A DNA stretch of 64,000 bases from contig MPUH01000040.1 in the NCBI GenBank assembly GCA_001970955.1, positions 62,001 to 126,000 on the forward strand, written 5' to 3'. The notes beneath the pieces were generated by a model, which made no database searches, was not told the DNA's origin, and saw only the letters and a list, made by a program, of their open reading frames with translations. Of the stretch, positions 50,980 to 60,578 are shown one piece after another; the first letter of the stretch is position 1; every line of letters begins with the position of its first letter. The DNA comes from Stentor coeruleus. Lineage: Eukaryota > Ciliophora > Heterotrichea > Heterotrichida > Stentoridae. The position numbers were made by a program, and so were the translations under genes.

Positions 50980-51573
50980 ATGTATGAAGTTAAGAAAACT
51001 ATGATTTTTGGTGAGTCAGCCTTTACATTAAGGCATAAAAGAACCTCAACATATACCTTCTCTAGAGCTGTAAGATTTAGAGTTCAAAAACGCTCTGATA
51101 ATGCTGAATTTGTAACTCTTCCTTCAACTTTAGATCGTAGAGGTACTTCACAAGGATTTGGTGAAAGATGGAGACCTGGGGTTTCTACACGTTTTGAATC
51201 CCCTGCACCTGGGTCCTACGACATCCCAACCTCTTTTAATATGAAAATCGGTCCAAAAATCATTAAAGATACTCAGCCAAAGAGCTATGAAAGTATTGAG
51301 TTCACCCCAGGACCTGGCTCATATGAAGTTGTTCAACCAATTGGCAAGCATGCTCCGAAATTCACTTTTAGAGCCAAAGTTTCAAGAGAAGTATATAGCC
51401 AAAGTCCTCCACCAAATGCCTATGCTCCAACATCCTTTACAACATCAGCTTTCAAAAATATAACATTTGGCATCGGAGAAAGAAATTTCTTAAAAAACTC
51501 TAGACAAGATAGCCCAGGCCCAGGTAGCTATGAAGTTAAATCAGAATGCTTCAAGTTACCAAAGTTCTTATAA
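50980..51573 (+). CDS. SHIPPO/STPG-repeat protein (197 aa)
   Basis: Sperm-tail PG-rich repeat protein; members bind or lie inside axonemal microtubules. At least four repeats: ESPAPGSYDIPTSFNMKIG, TPGPGSYEVVQPIGKHAPKF, SPPPNAYAPTSF and SPGPGSYEVKSE. The start could be 50980 or the Met at 51001 (MIFGESAF). TAA at 51571-51573 lies 26 nt before the preferred ATG of the FKBP-TPR gene on the same strand; the longer ORF of that gene would overlap this one. Confidence 0.88.
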   Translation: MYEVKKTMIFGESAFTLRHKRTSTYTFSRAVRFRVQKRSDNAEFVTLPSTLDRRGTSQGFGERWRPGVSTRFESPAPGSYDIPTSFNMKIGPKIIKDTQPKSYESIEFTPGPGSYEVVQPIGKHAPKFTFRAKVSREVYSQSPPPNAYAPTSFTTSAFKNITFGIGERNFLKNSRQDSPGPGSYEVKSECFKLPKFL

Positions 51574-51599
51574 ATATTCCAATTTTTTTTAATGTAAAT

Positions 51600-53180
51600 A
51601 TGTTACTCCATGAAATCGATGGCCCTGAGCCCGAGCCCTCAATGAAAGTGACTGAAGGAATTCCTCCTGAAGAGCCGTTGAATACAAAAATTGGATTTGA
51701 AGTTAGAAAAAAGAAAGTTTACTATAAGAAAATTCTAGAAAGAGGAATTGGCTGGGAAAAGCCTGGTGAAGAAGACGAGATTACAATGTCAATTGCAGAT
51801 GTTACTGATATGCTACAAGACTTTGGCCCTCCTCAAATTTATACCAAAAATGACCTTTTCCCAAGCTTTTTCCGAGCTATTCGCGATCTAAAAAGAGGTG
51901 AAGTCTCACAGATTCATATTCCAAAAACCATGAATGAAGGGGTAGCTAAGATTTTTAGAGTAAGAATGATTGATTGGATTTCATGTCAGAATTTAGAATG
52001 GGGTATGAGGAAAAGAATTAAAGTTAAAGGTAAAGACACAAGCATTGCCCGAAGGGATGAATGCAAAATTAACATGACTATTTATCAAGATAACGAAATT
52101 ATATATGAAATTAAAGATTTCTACAATAGGATTGAAATTGAAGAAGTTGGTCCAGGAGTAGCTGAGATATTGAGAGCTATGAAAAAATATGAGACATCAG
52201 TTACCCAAGTAAAAATAAATGTGTTTAGAGAACAATTCTCAAAGTTCGCATCTTTTAATATGGGACAAGAAGATGTTTTTGTTGAAATTCAAATCACAAA
52301 GTTTCTTAAATATCACGATATATCTTTGGATTGCACTTTTTTCAAATGCGAATTAGAAGATGGGACTGGTGATAGAACTCTTCCTAATAACAATGCAAAA
52401 GTTAGTGTATGGTACAGATACATTATTGAAGAGCAAATTGTTGATACAAACTGGGACAGTGAACCCGTAACTTTTTATATGGACGAAGATGAAGTGCCAA
52501 CTTTATGGATAAATTGTTCAAGGCAAATGAAAGTTGGAGATTTGTACAAAGTGGAATGTGATTTATCATTACCAAAAGTAACTGAAATGTCTGATGGACT
52601 TTTAGAAAGGTATCACTTTTCACAGTTTATGAGACCTGGGGTAAGGTTTGCATATTTCTATATAAAAAACTTATCATTTGTTATTGGCCGTCCTAATAAT
52701 TTATTGAATTTACAAGAAAGACTTGAGGAAAGTAAAAGAGTTAAAGCTGCTGCTGATAGATTCTTCCATATAGGACTTTTTGAAAGAGCTCATGATAAGT
52801 ACAAAGCTGCGACACAGTTTGTTGAACCGTTTACTGATGATGAAGATAATTACAAATCTCAGCTGATAATATTGTATAGGAATATGAGTTTGTGCAATTT
52901 CAAGACTAATAAATTTATTGAGTCAAGTGAAGATGCAACAAAAGTTTTAGATATGAGTCCAGCAGATACTAAAGCTCTTTATAGGAGAGCTGTTGCAAAA
53001 AGAGAAACAAGAAACTATCCCCAAGCGATTGAAGATTTGAAAAAAGCTATTGAAATAAGCCGAATTAAAAAAGATGAAAATTCGCTGAAGCAGTTATCAG
53101 CTGAATTGATTACAGTTAATAATTTGTATGAAGAGTTTTTGAAAAGAGAAAAAGAACTTTTTACAGGGATTTTTAAATAA
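51600..53180 (+). CDS. FKBP-like TPR co-chaperone
   Basis: Related to large immunophilins (FKBP51/52, plant ROF). The start at 51600 (MLLHEIDGPEPEPSM) is preferred over 51546, which overlaps the SHIPPO gene. Tandem FKBP-like beta domains at about 30-330 are divergent: one sees WEKPGEEDEITMS and CELEDGTGDRTLPNNNAKVS, but not a full set of aromatic active-site residues, so isomerase activity is doubtful. Three TPR helix pairs follow at about 385-500 (ERAHDKYKAATQFVE, YRNMSLCNFKTNKFIESSED, ALYRRAVAKRETRNYPQAIE, DLKKAIEI), the Hsp90-binding type. It probably helps fold client proteins; a dynein-assembly role would be inference. Confidence 0.85.
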   Translation: MLLHEIDGPEPEPSMKVTEGIPPEEPLNTKIGFEVRKKKVYYKKILERGIGWEKPGEEDEITMSIADVTDMLQDFGPPQIYTKNDLFPSFFRAIRDLKRGEVSQIHIPKTMNEGVAKIFRVRMIDWISCQNLEWGMRKRIKVKGKDTSIARRDECKINMTIYQDNEIIYEIKDFYNRIEIEEVGPGVAEILRAMKKYETSVTQVKINVFREQFSKFASFNMGQEDVFVEIQITKFLKYHDISLDCTFFKCELEDGTGDRTLPNNNAKVSVWYRYIIEEQIVDTNWDSEPVTFYMDEDEVPTLWINCSRQMKVGDLYKVECDLSLPKVTEMSDGLLERYHFSQFMRPGVRFAYFYIKNLSFVIGRPNNLLNLQERLEESKRVKAAADRFFHIGLFERAHDKYKAATQFVEPFTDDEDNYKSQLIILYRNMSLCNFKTNKFIESSEDATKVLDMSPADTKALYRRAVAKRETRNYPQAIEDLKKAIEISRIKKDENSLKQLSAELITVNNLYEEFLKREKELFTGIFK

Positions 53181-53590
53181 TAGATTAGGATTACTGCCCA
53201 TCATTGTTTTATGAAATATAAATTGGAACATTTTCAGGGCTATTTTCTAGAGGGTTGCATTCCTATTATAAATAGTTTTGGTGCCTATATATCAATTTAT
53301 CAGCTTGGCTTAGGTGTAACTGTTATTACTTATCTTCATAATAAACTATTAGAGGAAAGATTGTTCCCTACTGCTTTTATACTATTTTGTATTAAGTTTG
53401 ATAATCTATCAAACACAAAATTGCTGCCCAATATCTTTGTATTAGTAGTTAATACCCTTTTGATGATAAGCACTTTTTTAAAGCAGACTTTAGGCTTACG
53501 TGAGGTACCTCATCAAAATCATATCTTAAAATTTCAAATATTCACATACTTTAATAAAAATATGTCAAAACACATAAAATTAGTAGTGTC

Positions 53591-53619
53591 ATTAGGTTGA
53601 TANAATTATTAGGTTGATA
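53591..53619. repeat. Short duplication around N 53603
   Basis: attaggttgata occurs on both sides of the N. Same kind of assembly join as elsewhere, with a 12-nt overlap. Confidence 0.6.
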
Positions 53620-54135
53620 ACTCTTGTGAGGATGTGCCAACGTAGGCTGAATTGATTTTAATGTTTTAATAATAGCATCATCAATTTGTTATTGAGTTTC
53701 TCAACATTATATCCTTGATCCCTAAGATAATAATAATTAGATTGCAGTCTTCTTTATTACTCTTATTCATCATCTTCTGAGTATTAATTATGAATAAAAT
53801 GCTTGTGTTTTTATTAACAGCTTAACTTATCAAATGTATCGTACATCTTAAAGCTATTTATCGAAGATTTGGAGTATTTTTCAGTTTTAAGCGCATTAGC
53901 CATTGTGAGAAAAAAATCTTGAAAGATTATATCAAACAGCCAATATATAAATTCTCAAGTAGAATTTTTGATTATTGATTAAATACTTTTTTAGGTATTA
54001 TTGCACGATAAACTTCCGAATAGGGTCAATATTTTCTAGTCTTTTTATGAGAAAAATCTTCCGCCTTTAGCATAAAGCTTCAAGTTTTACTATTAAATAG
54101 CAATTTCTTTGTTTGTATAAATGATTTTAAATCCC

Positions 54136-54450
54136 CTAAATTACTAGGATATAGAGAAAATCTAAGAAGTTGAAATCGTTTAGAGATTTCTTTCTGAGCT
54201 TTCCTAAATTTATTGCTAAATCATTCTCCTGAGAAAAAGAATTCATGCCTAGAAAGTGATTTATTTCTGATACAATTACATTTTTGATTTTTTTCTTATG
54301 AAACTGCACTGCTAGTCCATATAATTTCCATTTTTTCATTCACTTCATCAATGGATAGTTCCCATCCAAATATTTTTCAGCAACGCTCTTTACAATTTCA
54401 CATCTAGTAAAGACATATTGCATAAGATAATTCAATCGCATCTTCCGTAA
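54136..54450 (-). pseudogene. Decayed coding tract, unidentified
   Basis: A 67-codon open stretch (FHKKKIKNVIVSEINHFLG, NDLAINLGKLRKKSLNDF) is preceded by protein-like pieces in two frames (TEDAIELSYAICLY, TRCEIVKSVAEKYLDGNYPL, SIDEVNEKMEIIWTSSAV). Several stops and frame changes break it. The family is not recognised. The rest of 53181-54653 shows nothing I can support. Confidence 0.4.
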
Positions 54451-54653
54451 CCTAAATTAATTTTATACAAGCATATTTTCCAAATACTCAACTAAACTTA
54501 TTGCAAAATATTATTTACAAAAATTTTATAATGCCTGATTCTCACTGCTTAATCATTTCCAGTAAAATCTGTTTAGCTTCACATATTTTATTTACATATC
54601 AATACCCATAAATCTCACTATCTGTTTTAATGATCAAAAAATATATAATCTAA

Positions 54654-56057
54654 ATGGCAACCCAAGAGGTGAAAATGGATCGAGTTGTTACAGAAATACC
54701 TGCTCCTCCTTACTATCCTTTATCAAGTGCCACAGCTTTCAAAGGTAAAATTTATTAAGGCCAAAAGCCAGACTGGAGAGCTTTAAAGGAGCATTTTTTC
54801 AGAGAGGGCATGATTGCTAAAGCAGATGTCCTGAAAATAATCCAGCAAGCTGAGCTTATATTTAAAAAAGAAGATAATTTGATGAATCTTTCAGATCCTG
54901 TCACTGTGGTAGGGGATATTCACGGACAATACTATGATATGATGAAAATGCTTGAATTAGGAGGAAATCCTGAAAAAACAAAGTATTTATTCCTCGGAGA
55001 CTATGTAGACCGTGGGATGTTTTCAATAGAAGTAATTCTTCTTTTGTATAGTCTGAAAATAAACTATCCAGGGACTATTTATATGATAAGAGGCAATCAC
55101 GAATGCCGACAAATGACTTCAATGTTCAGCTTTAGACGAGAATGTCTTTTCAAGTATGATTTAGAAGTTTATGAAGCTTTTATGGATAGCTTCGACTGCT
55201 TACCTATGGCTTGCATACTTAACGGAAGTTTTCTAGCTGTTCATGGAGGTTTGTCTCCAGAGTTAGTTTCCATAAAAGACCTTGAAACTATGAATAGGTT
55301 TACTGAGCCTGCTAGGTCTGGTCTTCAATGTGACTTGCTTTGGTCTGATCCGATTGATTTACCAGATGGAAGACTTCCTGAGATTTATAGAAATAATGAA
55401 ACAAGGGGATGCAGTTACTTTTATGGTGGAGAAGCATGTAGAAAATTCTTGAAAGACAACGATTTAGTTTCTATTATTCGAGCGCATGAAGCACAAAAAG
55501 ATGGTTATAAAATGCTGTTTTGGAATGGTTCTGATTTCCCAAGTACGATTACGATTTTTTCAGCCCCGAACTATTGTGATTGTTATAAAAATAAAGGTGC
55601 AATTATTAAGTTTGACAATAGTACTTTGAACATTCAGCAGTATAATTATTCAAAGCATCCTTATGTCCTTCCTGATTTCATGGATGTTTTTGCGTGGAGT
55701 ATACCTTTTGTGATAGAAAAAATTACTAAAATGCTGATTTCAATAATAAAGCCCCGAGGGAAATTTTTCTTTAGTTTTGATGAACAGTCTAAAGCTAGAT
55801 TGCAAGAGCTTGAAGAAAATGTGTCTAGGTCAAATGAGTTTAACACAGAAACAATAGAAAAAATTATAACCCATATAAGAGCCATAAGAGAAAAAAATGA
55901 AATGATTATAAGAGGAGATACTTTTAATGATGGTCATGCCGAAATCGTTTCAGCATCAGATCCATCCAGGCCAAAACTTGAAGATGACAAAGAGTCATTT
56001 ATGAAAGCTATATTAAGAGATAGAATAAATGAAAAAAGACCTGAAGTAGGTAAATAA
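54654..56057 (+). CDS. Calcineurin catalytic subunit (PP2B, 462 aa)
   Basis: Ca2+/calmodulin-dependent Ser/Thr phosphatase. The first exon (MATQEVKMDRVVTE) joins via a 15-nt intron (54745-54759) to QKPDWRALKEHFFREG, the calcineurin N-terminal block. PPP signatures: GDIHGQYYD, GDYVDRG, RGNHECRQMT, and SAPNYCDCYKNKGA. LPDFMDVFAWSIPFVIEKIT is the calcineurin-B-binding helix start, which sets it apart from PP1/PP2A. The tail has a calmodulin-binding-like basic helix (EKIITHIRAIREKNEM) and an autoinhibitory element SFMKAILRDRINEKRP, like the animal SFEEAKGLDRINERMP. Regulation by Ca2+ is therefore expected. The ER DnaJ gene starts 43 nt downstream. Confidence 0.95.
54745..54759 (+). other. 15-nt intron in calcineurin A
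   Basis: GTAAAATTTATTAAG; removes a TAA and joins AFK-G-QKPDW. Confidence 0.93.
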
Positions 56058-56100
56058 TATATTTTCTTCTTATAAGATTTCATTTTTAAACACGTGTATA

Positions 56101-57123
56101 ATGAAATTTTGTGTTATTTTAGTGGGTCTTGTATCTTTATGCAATGCTATAGATTATTATGAATTGCTGGAGGTTTCACCAGATGCTGACGAAACGGAAA
56201 TCAAAAAAGCTTTTAGAAGCCTCAGCAAAAAGTATCATCCTGATAAAAACCCTGGAGATGAAGCTGCAAGACAAAAATATTTGGATATCACAAAAGCTAA
56301 TGATGTACTTTCAGACTCTGCTAAGAGACAAATTTATGATATTTACGGAGAAGAAGGTGTGAATGACCCTAGTAATTTCAATAAGCGCAGAGGACCTGAT
56401 TATAGGTTTGAACTTGAAGTCGATCTAGAAGATGTCTACAATGGTCTAACAAAAGAAACATCTATAAGACGAAACGAACTTTGTAAAAAATGCAAAGGAA
56501 CTGGAGCTAAAGATAGAAAAACTATACCTTGCAAAGGCTGTGGAGGCAAAGGAGTTCGGATGCAAAATGTTGGTGGCTTTGGCTTCAATATGCAAATGCA
56601 AGTCCAATGTGAAAGATGTGGAGGTCGTGGATTCGTAATATATATTTAGCTTGCTGCTGAAAGATGTCCGACTTGTGGTGGTCAAAAAGTTCAGAATGCT
56701 ATAAAAGTTTTTAACGTTCAAATTGAGGCAGGTATGGATAATGGGTCTGCTATAACTTTTGCTGGGCAAAGTGAACAGAATCCTGATTGGTTTCCTGGAG
56801 ATATTATATTTATATTAAAAGTGAGAAATCATCCTAGGTTTACTAGGAGAGGAAATGATTTGTTAGCTAATGTTAGGCTTACTCTTAGAGAAGCTTTACT
56901 AGGATACTCTAAGCAAATAAGCCATTTAGATGGTCACATTGTTCAAATTGATTACACTGGAGTAACGCAGCCAAACTCAGTAAGAACAGTTGTTGGTGAA
57001 GGTATGCCTCATCATGATATGCCATCAAATAAAGGTGAATTATTCATAACTTTCTTAGTTGACCTTCCTAGCAAACTAACACCAGATCAAGAAGAATTAG
57101 TAAGAAAACTATTACCTAGATAA
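56101..57123 (+). CDS. ER-type DnaJ (Hsp40) co-chaperone, ERdj3/Scj1-like (335 aa)
   Basis: Signal peptide MKFCVILVGLVSLCNA, then the J domain DYYELLEVSPDADETEIKKA with HPD at 46-48 (KYHPDKNP). The usual Gly/Phe linker is nearly absent: the J domain passes directly to the substrate domain (DYRFELEVDLEDVYNG). The zinc domain has CKKCKGTG, CKGCGGKG, CERCGGRG and CPTCGG. A 15-nt intron (56635-56649) sits between the third and fourth zinc motifs. The C-terminal domains (NHPRFTRRGNDLLANVRLTL, SHLDGHIVQIDYTGV) match ERdj3. It has no KDEL-type tail. It would recruit ER Hsp70 to folding clients. Confidence 0.93.
56635..56649 (+). other. 15-nt intron in the DnaJ gene
   Basis: GTAATATATATTTAG; removes a TAG and joins RGF to LAAERCPTC. 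Confidence 0.94.
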
Positions 57124-57905
57124 TTAGCTCTGCTTTCTTCTTTTTGAATAAAATATTATTGTTTAACTTTAATTTAAAATTCACTATTGAAATGTGAATG
57201 AATTTTTAAGAAATTTACATTAAATACAATTTCATAATTATTAAATTTAGTTAGTTTAGACAAAATTATAAGTTACTACTCCAAAATATATATTTAGTGT
57301 AAGATAAATATATAATAAATAAGTGACTATTTTTATTTATAACGTCAAAGATTTTATAGATTTTTTATGGTTTGCTTGAATTTGATTAATACTTTGAATA
57401 TATGGCCTTAGTTAGCTTTTAAAAAGTTAAAACTAGAAAATTAGAATTTGTAGTAGCTTAGTTAAGGAATTAACTTTCAAAACTTGTTACATCCAGAAAT
57501 TATTTTATTCATGTAAGCAAGCTTTTGTTTTTAAAACTAGAAATATAAACTCAAAAATATCAATAACAGTCTGATAAAAAATCTTACTGACTAAGTCATT
57601 GGGGCTGTTATTTATTACTCTATAAGCTACAAGCTGGAATCAGCAATGCCAATGAAGAATTTTCAGGCTTTTATTTTTGTAGCAGAGAATTTCGAAAACT
57701 TAACTATTTTAATTTATGGATGCTTCAATTTGTATTTAAAACACTTCAGAAGCTATATTGGGAAGCGCACAAGAATTGTTTTAATTGCTTACATGTATTT
57801 GTCTTAGAAAGAGATGAGTGAAATTATATATGAGTATATATATAAAAACTAAAGAGTATACAAAATTCTTTCAAATAATCTTAATTATTTTCCTGAGGGC
57901 CTGAA
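57124..57905. other. Intergenic, nothing recognised
   Basis: AT-rich sequence between the DnaJ gene and the transposase fossil. No terminal repeat of the transposon was identified. Confidence 0.5.
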
Positions 57906-58640
57906 CTATCACTGACTTCCACATATATTCAAAAAAATTCTCATAGTTCTTGCTCGTTGAGTCTACGCTATATTTATAAATTCAAATGAGGTCTTATATT
58001 AATTGTTATCATACTTTAACCTATTCCATGCGCCTTCAATAGCATTTTTAGTAGCACAAGTCTCAGTATAATTTTCGCTTTGATTGGCAGTAAAATTTTC
58101 ATAGTATTTTTTAAGCTATTATAGCTTTTCCAGCAATCGGTGACTATAATTGATCCTCTTTGGACATGCTGTAGAGTAATTTTGGTTAAAGTTTTTGCGC
58201 TAAGATCAGGAATTTCGATTAAAAATACTTTTTAGAGAATTTCCTTAACTCCTCCAGGAATTCATACTCCTTCTACGTAATGTCCTCGATTCTGTTTTCA
58301 TCAACCAAATTTATTCTTATTAATCTGAACTAAATTATCCTCTCCACTAATCATTTCATTGGTTAATGCCAAAGCATGCTGAATTCTATCTTGAAACTCA
58401 CGAAAATAATCTATTAATATATATTTATTTGGGCCAGTTAAGCTCGATGCTTATTTTACTCCAACTTTATGAAGCCATAAATTACCTAAAAGTAAGATTG
58501 TGCAGATATTTGTTTTGCTAGCTTCAAATATGGTGAATTTTCAGCACCGACTTTTTCCGGTAATTTTGATTAATACAATTAAATTTTTACAATTTTTTAC
58601 TTAATAACATTATCCTGTAATAATTTTGGCATCTTTTAAC
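57906..58640 (-). mobile_element. Decayed Merlin/IS1016-type DDE transposase
   Basis: A plain cut-and-paste DNA transposon remnant. On the minus strand the family's blocks occur in order: a degenerate zinc-ribbon-like start, IFEASKTNICTILLLGNLWL (family FxxSKxxLxxxLxLxxLWL), ASSLTGPNKYILIDYFREFQ, LVQINKNKFG then KQNRGHYVEGV (family DESxFGxRKxNRGxxVEG; first Asp now Asn), IPGGVKEIL, FLIEIPDLSAKTL, QRGSIIVTDCWKSYNSL (second Asp kept), ENFTANQSENYTETCATKNA and IEGAWNRLK (third acidic residue kept). About nine in-frame stops and two or three frame changes break it. Length about 240 codons, near full size. Ends and target duplications were not found. Confidence 0.75.
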
Positions 58641-58729
58641 TTGTGGAAATACAGATTTGCTGAAAAGATATTTAATAGCCTCATTTTCATCAAAGAATAT
58701 TTTATTAAATTGCACTAAATTAGGTAACA

Positions 58730-58960
58730 AATAGTATCATTTATATTAGTTCTTCGGAAATTTTAACTCGAAAAAGGTTGATAAAATCTTAGCATCTTTA
58801 ATTTATTTAATACATTCATAGATAATTTCACTCACCTCTTTCTAAGACTAATCCGTTATTTCATATAAATCATTGATTATACTTGTTCTTTTATGGTTCA
58901 TATAATTGATGGAGTTTTTTACACTTTTAGAAATCTTGTTGCATGGAAGAAGGTAGGCAG
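58730..58960 (-). pseudogene. Decayed coding tract upstream of the Merlin remnant
   Basis: About 70 minus-strand codons read as a charged helical protein (SKSVKNSINYMNHKRTSIIN, DLYEITD, KEVSEIIYECIK, IKDAKILSTFFELKFPKN) broken by TAG, TAG and TAA. It may belong to the transposon or to another fossil. Confidence 0.35.
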
Positions 58961-58964
58961 ATTT

Positions 58965-59150
58965 TAACCAGAAACAGAAGAATTTGGCGATTCACCTAGT
59001 AAAAGAAGAATAAATGCCCAACCTGCTATTCAAATTTATGCTGTTACTGAGTTATTTACTTGGAAAAAAATCCCGGCCAAGCAAACATTTTTTAACTGGA
59101 GTTCCATGCTCCTTATAGCAGTAAATTGCATCAAAAACAGTTGATTGGCC
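58965..59150 (+). pseudogene. Short open coding-like stretch
   Basis: About 55 plus-strand codons without a stop (EEFGDSPSKRRINAQPAIQI, YAVTELFTWKKIPAKQTFFN). No start, end or family is recognised. Confidence 0.3.
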
Positions 59151-59426
59151 ACATGATTATATTTTGATTCCAGAAAATCTGAAAATTTTCGATTATTACA
59201 ATATAAATCTAATTACAAAATGACATAAATCTAATAAGAATGTTTGCTCTTTCTTTTTCTCCCATTTAAGTGCATAATTTCTCTCGGCCAGAATTTTTTT
59301 ATTCTAAGCACTAATTTGTTTAAATTTATTAAAGCCTTTCATCAGTAACTGCAAGATTTCGTAATATTAAGTAATCGGCACATTAATTGGGATATTTAAA
59401 AGCTTTTAGCTTATATCTTTAGCAAT

Positions 59427-59880
59427 ATGCTTGATGAAAAATTAAAATTAGATGACCCTTACGATATTATATATTCAATTATGTGACGATATTATAGAAT
59501 AATTCATCCTAGTTTCTTATATCAAACTACAGGAGTACACTATGAAGGATATGACAAACAAATAGGAATCCAACTTTAGCATAACTATCATAATTGCCTG
59601 GAATAAAATAGGCAAGTTTATAATCCTTTGTGGTTATAAACGTCCTTAAATCCTTAGAATACCGATTTATGCTGAAATTTATGGCTTAGACTAAGTTGAT
59701 ATAGGCATTTATAAGATGAACATTGACCTTTCTGCTCTAATAAATATAATTTGTTGAAGAGTTGGAAAATCAAGAAAAAAGAGATTTTTCTGATGATCAA
59801 ACATCTCAGCCTAAGAAAATTTTAGCGCACACAATCATGGATCACCTAAAGGTTTGGGTAAAGGTGAATAGTTAATACTT
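59427..59880 (+). pseudogene. Decayed coding tract, unidentified
   Basis: From ATG 59427 a single frame reads MLDEKLKLDDPYDIIYSIM, RYYRIIHPSFLYQTTGVHYE, GYDKQIGIQL and onward with about ten stops of all three kinds. A second frame reads DIGIYKMNIDLSALINI near its end. A gene or transposon fossil; family not recognised. Confidence 0.4.
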
Positions 59881-60100
59881 AAAAAATATTTAAGCTTAGT
59901 AATTGTTTAATTTATGTGTATTCGAAGTATTTTAGAAATTTTATTTTAGACTATCTTCCTTATATATTTTCACTATGATTTAGAATGCTTGATTTTCATG
60001 AGAAAGGTATGTTTGCACCATACAATTTGAGATTTAATGTGTGCTTTAAGGCCTTTTATTAGCGCTGATATTGCCATAGTCCAACATAAATTTTTCTAAA

Positions 60101-60550
60101 CTAATTAGTTATGGGCTTTTTGATCTCTTCCTTTTTTGGCTCTTCCTTCTTTACTTCAGTTTCTGCTTTGGCTCTAGTTCTTCTGTTGCCAGTAAGATAC
60201 TGCTTGTACCTAGGGTCGCTAACCAAATATAACATTATAATCCATATTTATTCAGCATCTTAGACAAGCTGTCCTAAGAAAATAAGCTAACTAATTAAAT
60301 AGCCGCATTATGCAAATGACCGAAACCATTTAAGGAAGCTAAAGTCCAGTGCAGCTGGAAGCAAACATTTCTCAATGGGACTCTTTCTCGAAAGATTGCA
60401 ACCCTGTCTATTGAAAAGAATCTTAAGAGTGAGATTGGAATAATTTAAACATGCAGAACAAAAGAGATTAACTGTCAAAAGAGCATTGAGACCAGTGTGA
60501 AAAAAATCAAGATAGAAGAGGATATCAGAATGAAGCAGGAAGAAAAACAA
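60101..60550 (-). pseudogene. Membrane-protein-like frame broken by four TAA/TAG
   Basis: One minus-strand frame of 149 codons with no frameshift: hydrophobic start (FFFLLHSDILFYLDFFHTGL), NLSRKSPIEKCLLPAALDF, FLKWFRSFA, CGYLIS, LIFLGQLV, IWIIMLYLVSDPRYKQYLTG, then a charged tail RTRAKAETEVKKEEPKKEE and KPITN-TAG. The four internal stops are TAA, TAG, TAA, TAA. The helix pattern faintly recalls the C-terminal half of PEX11 proteins, which I do not claim. Its front overlaps the end of the acyl-CoA-ligase gene in another frame. Confidence 0.4.
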
Positions 60551-60578
60551 AGATAAAAAAGAAATTTTAATAAAGTGT

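Noticed and set aside
53211-53600. 129-aa plus-strand ORF with hydrophobic stretches
   Set aside because: No Met-anchored conserved motif, composition like other AT-rich shadows, and it ends at an assembly N. The opposite strand is equally coding-like but broken.
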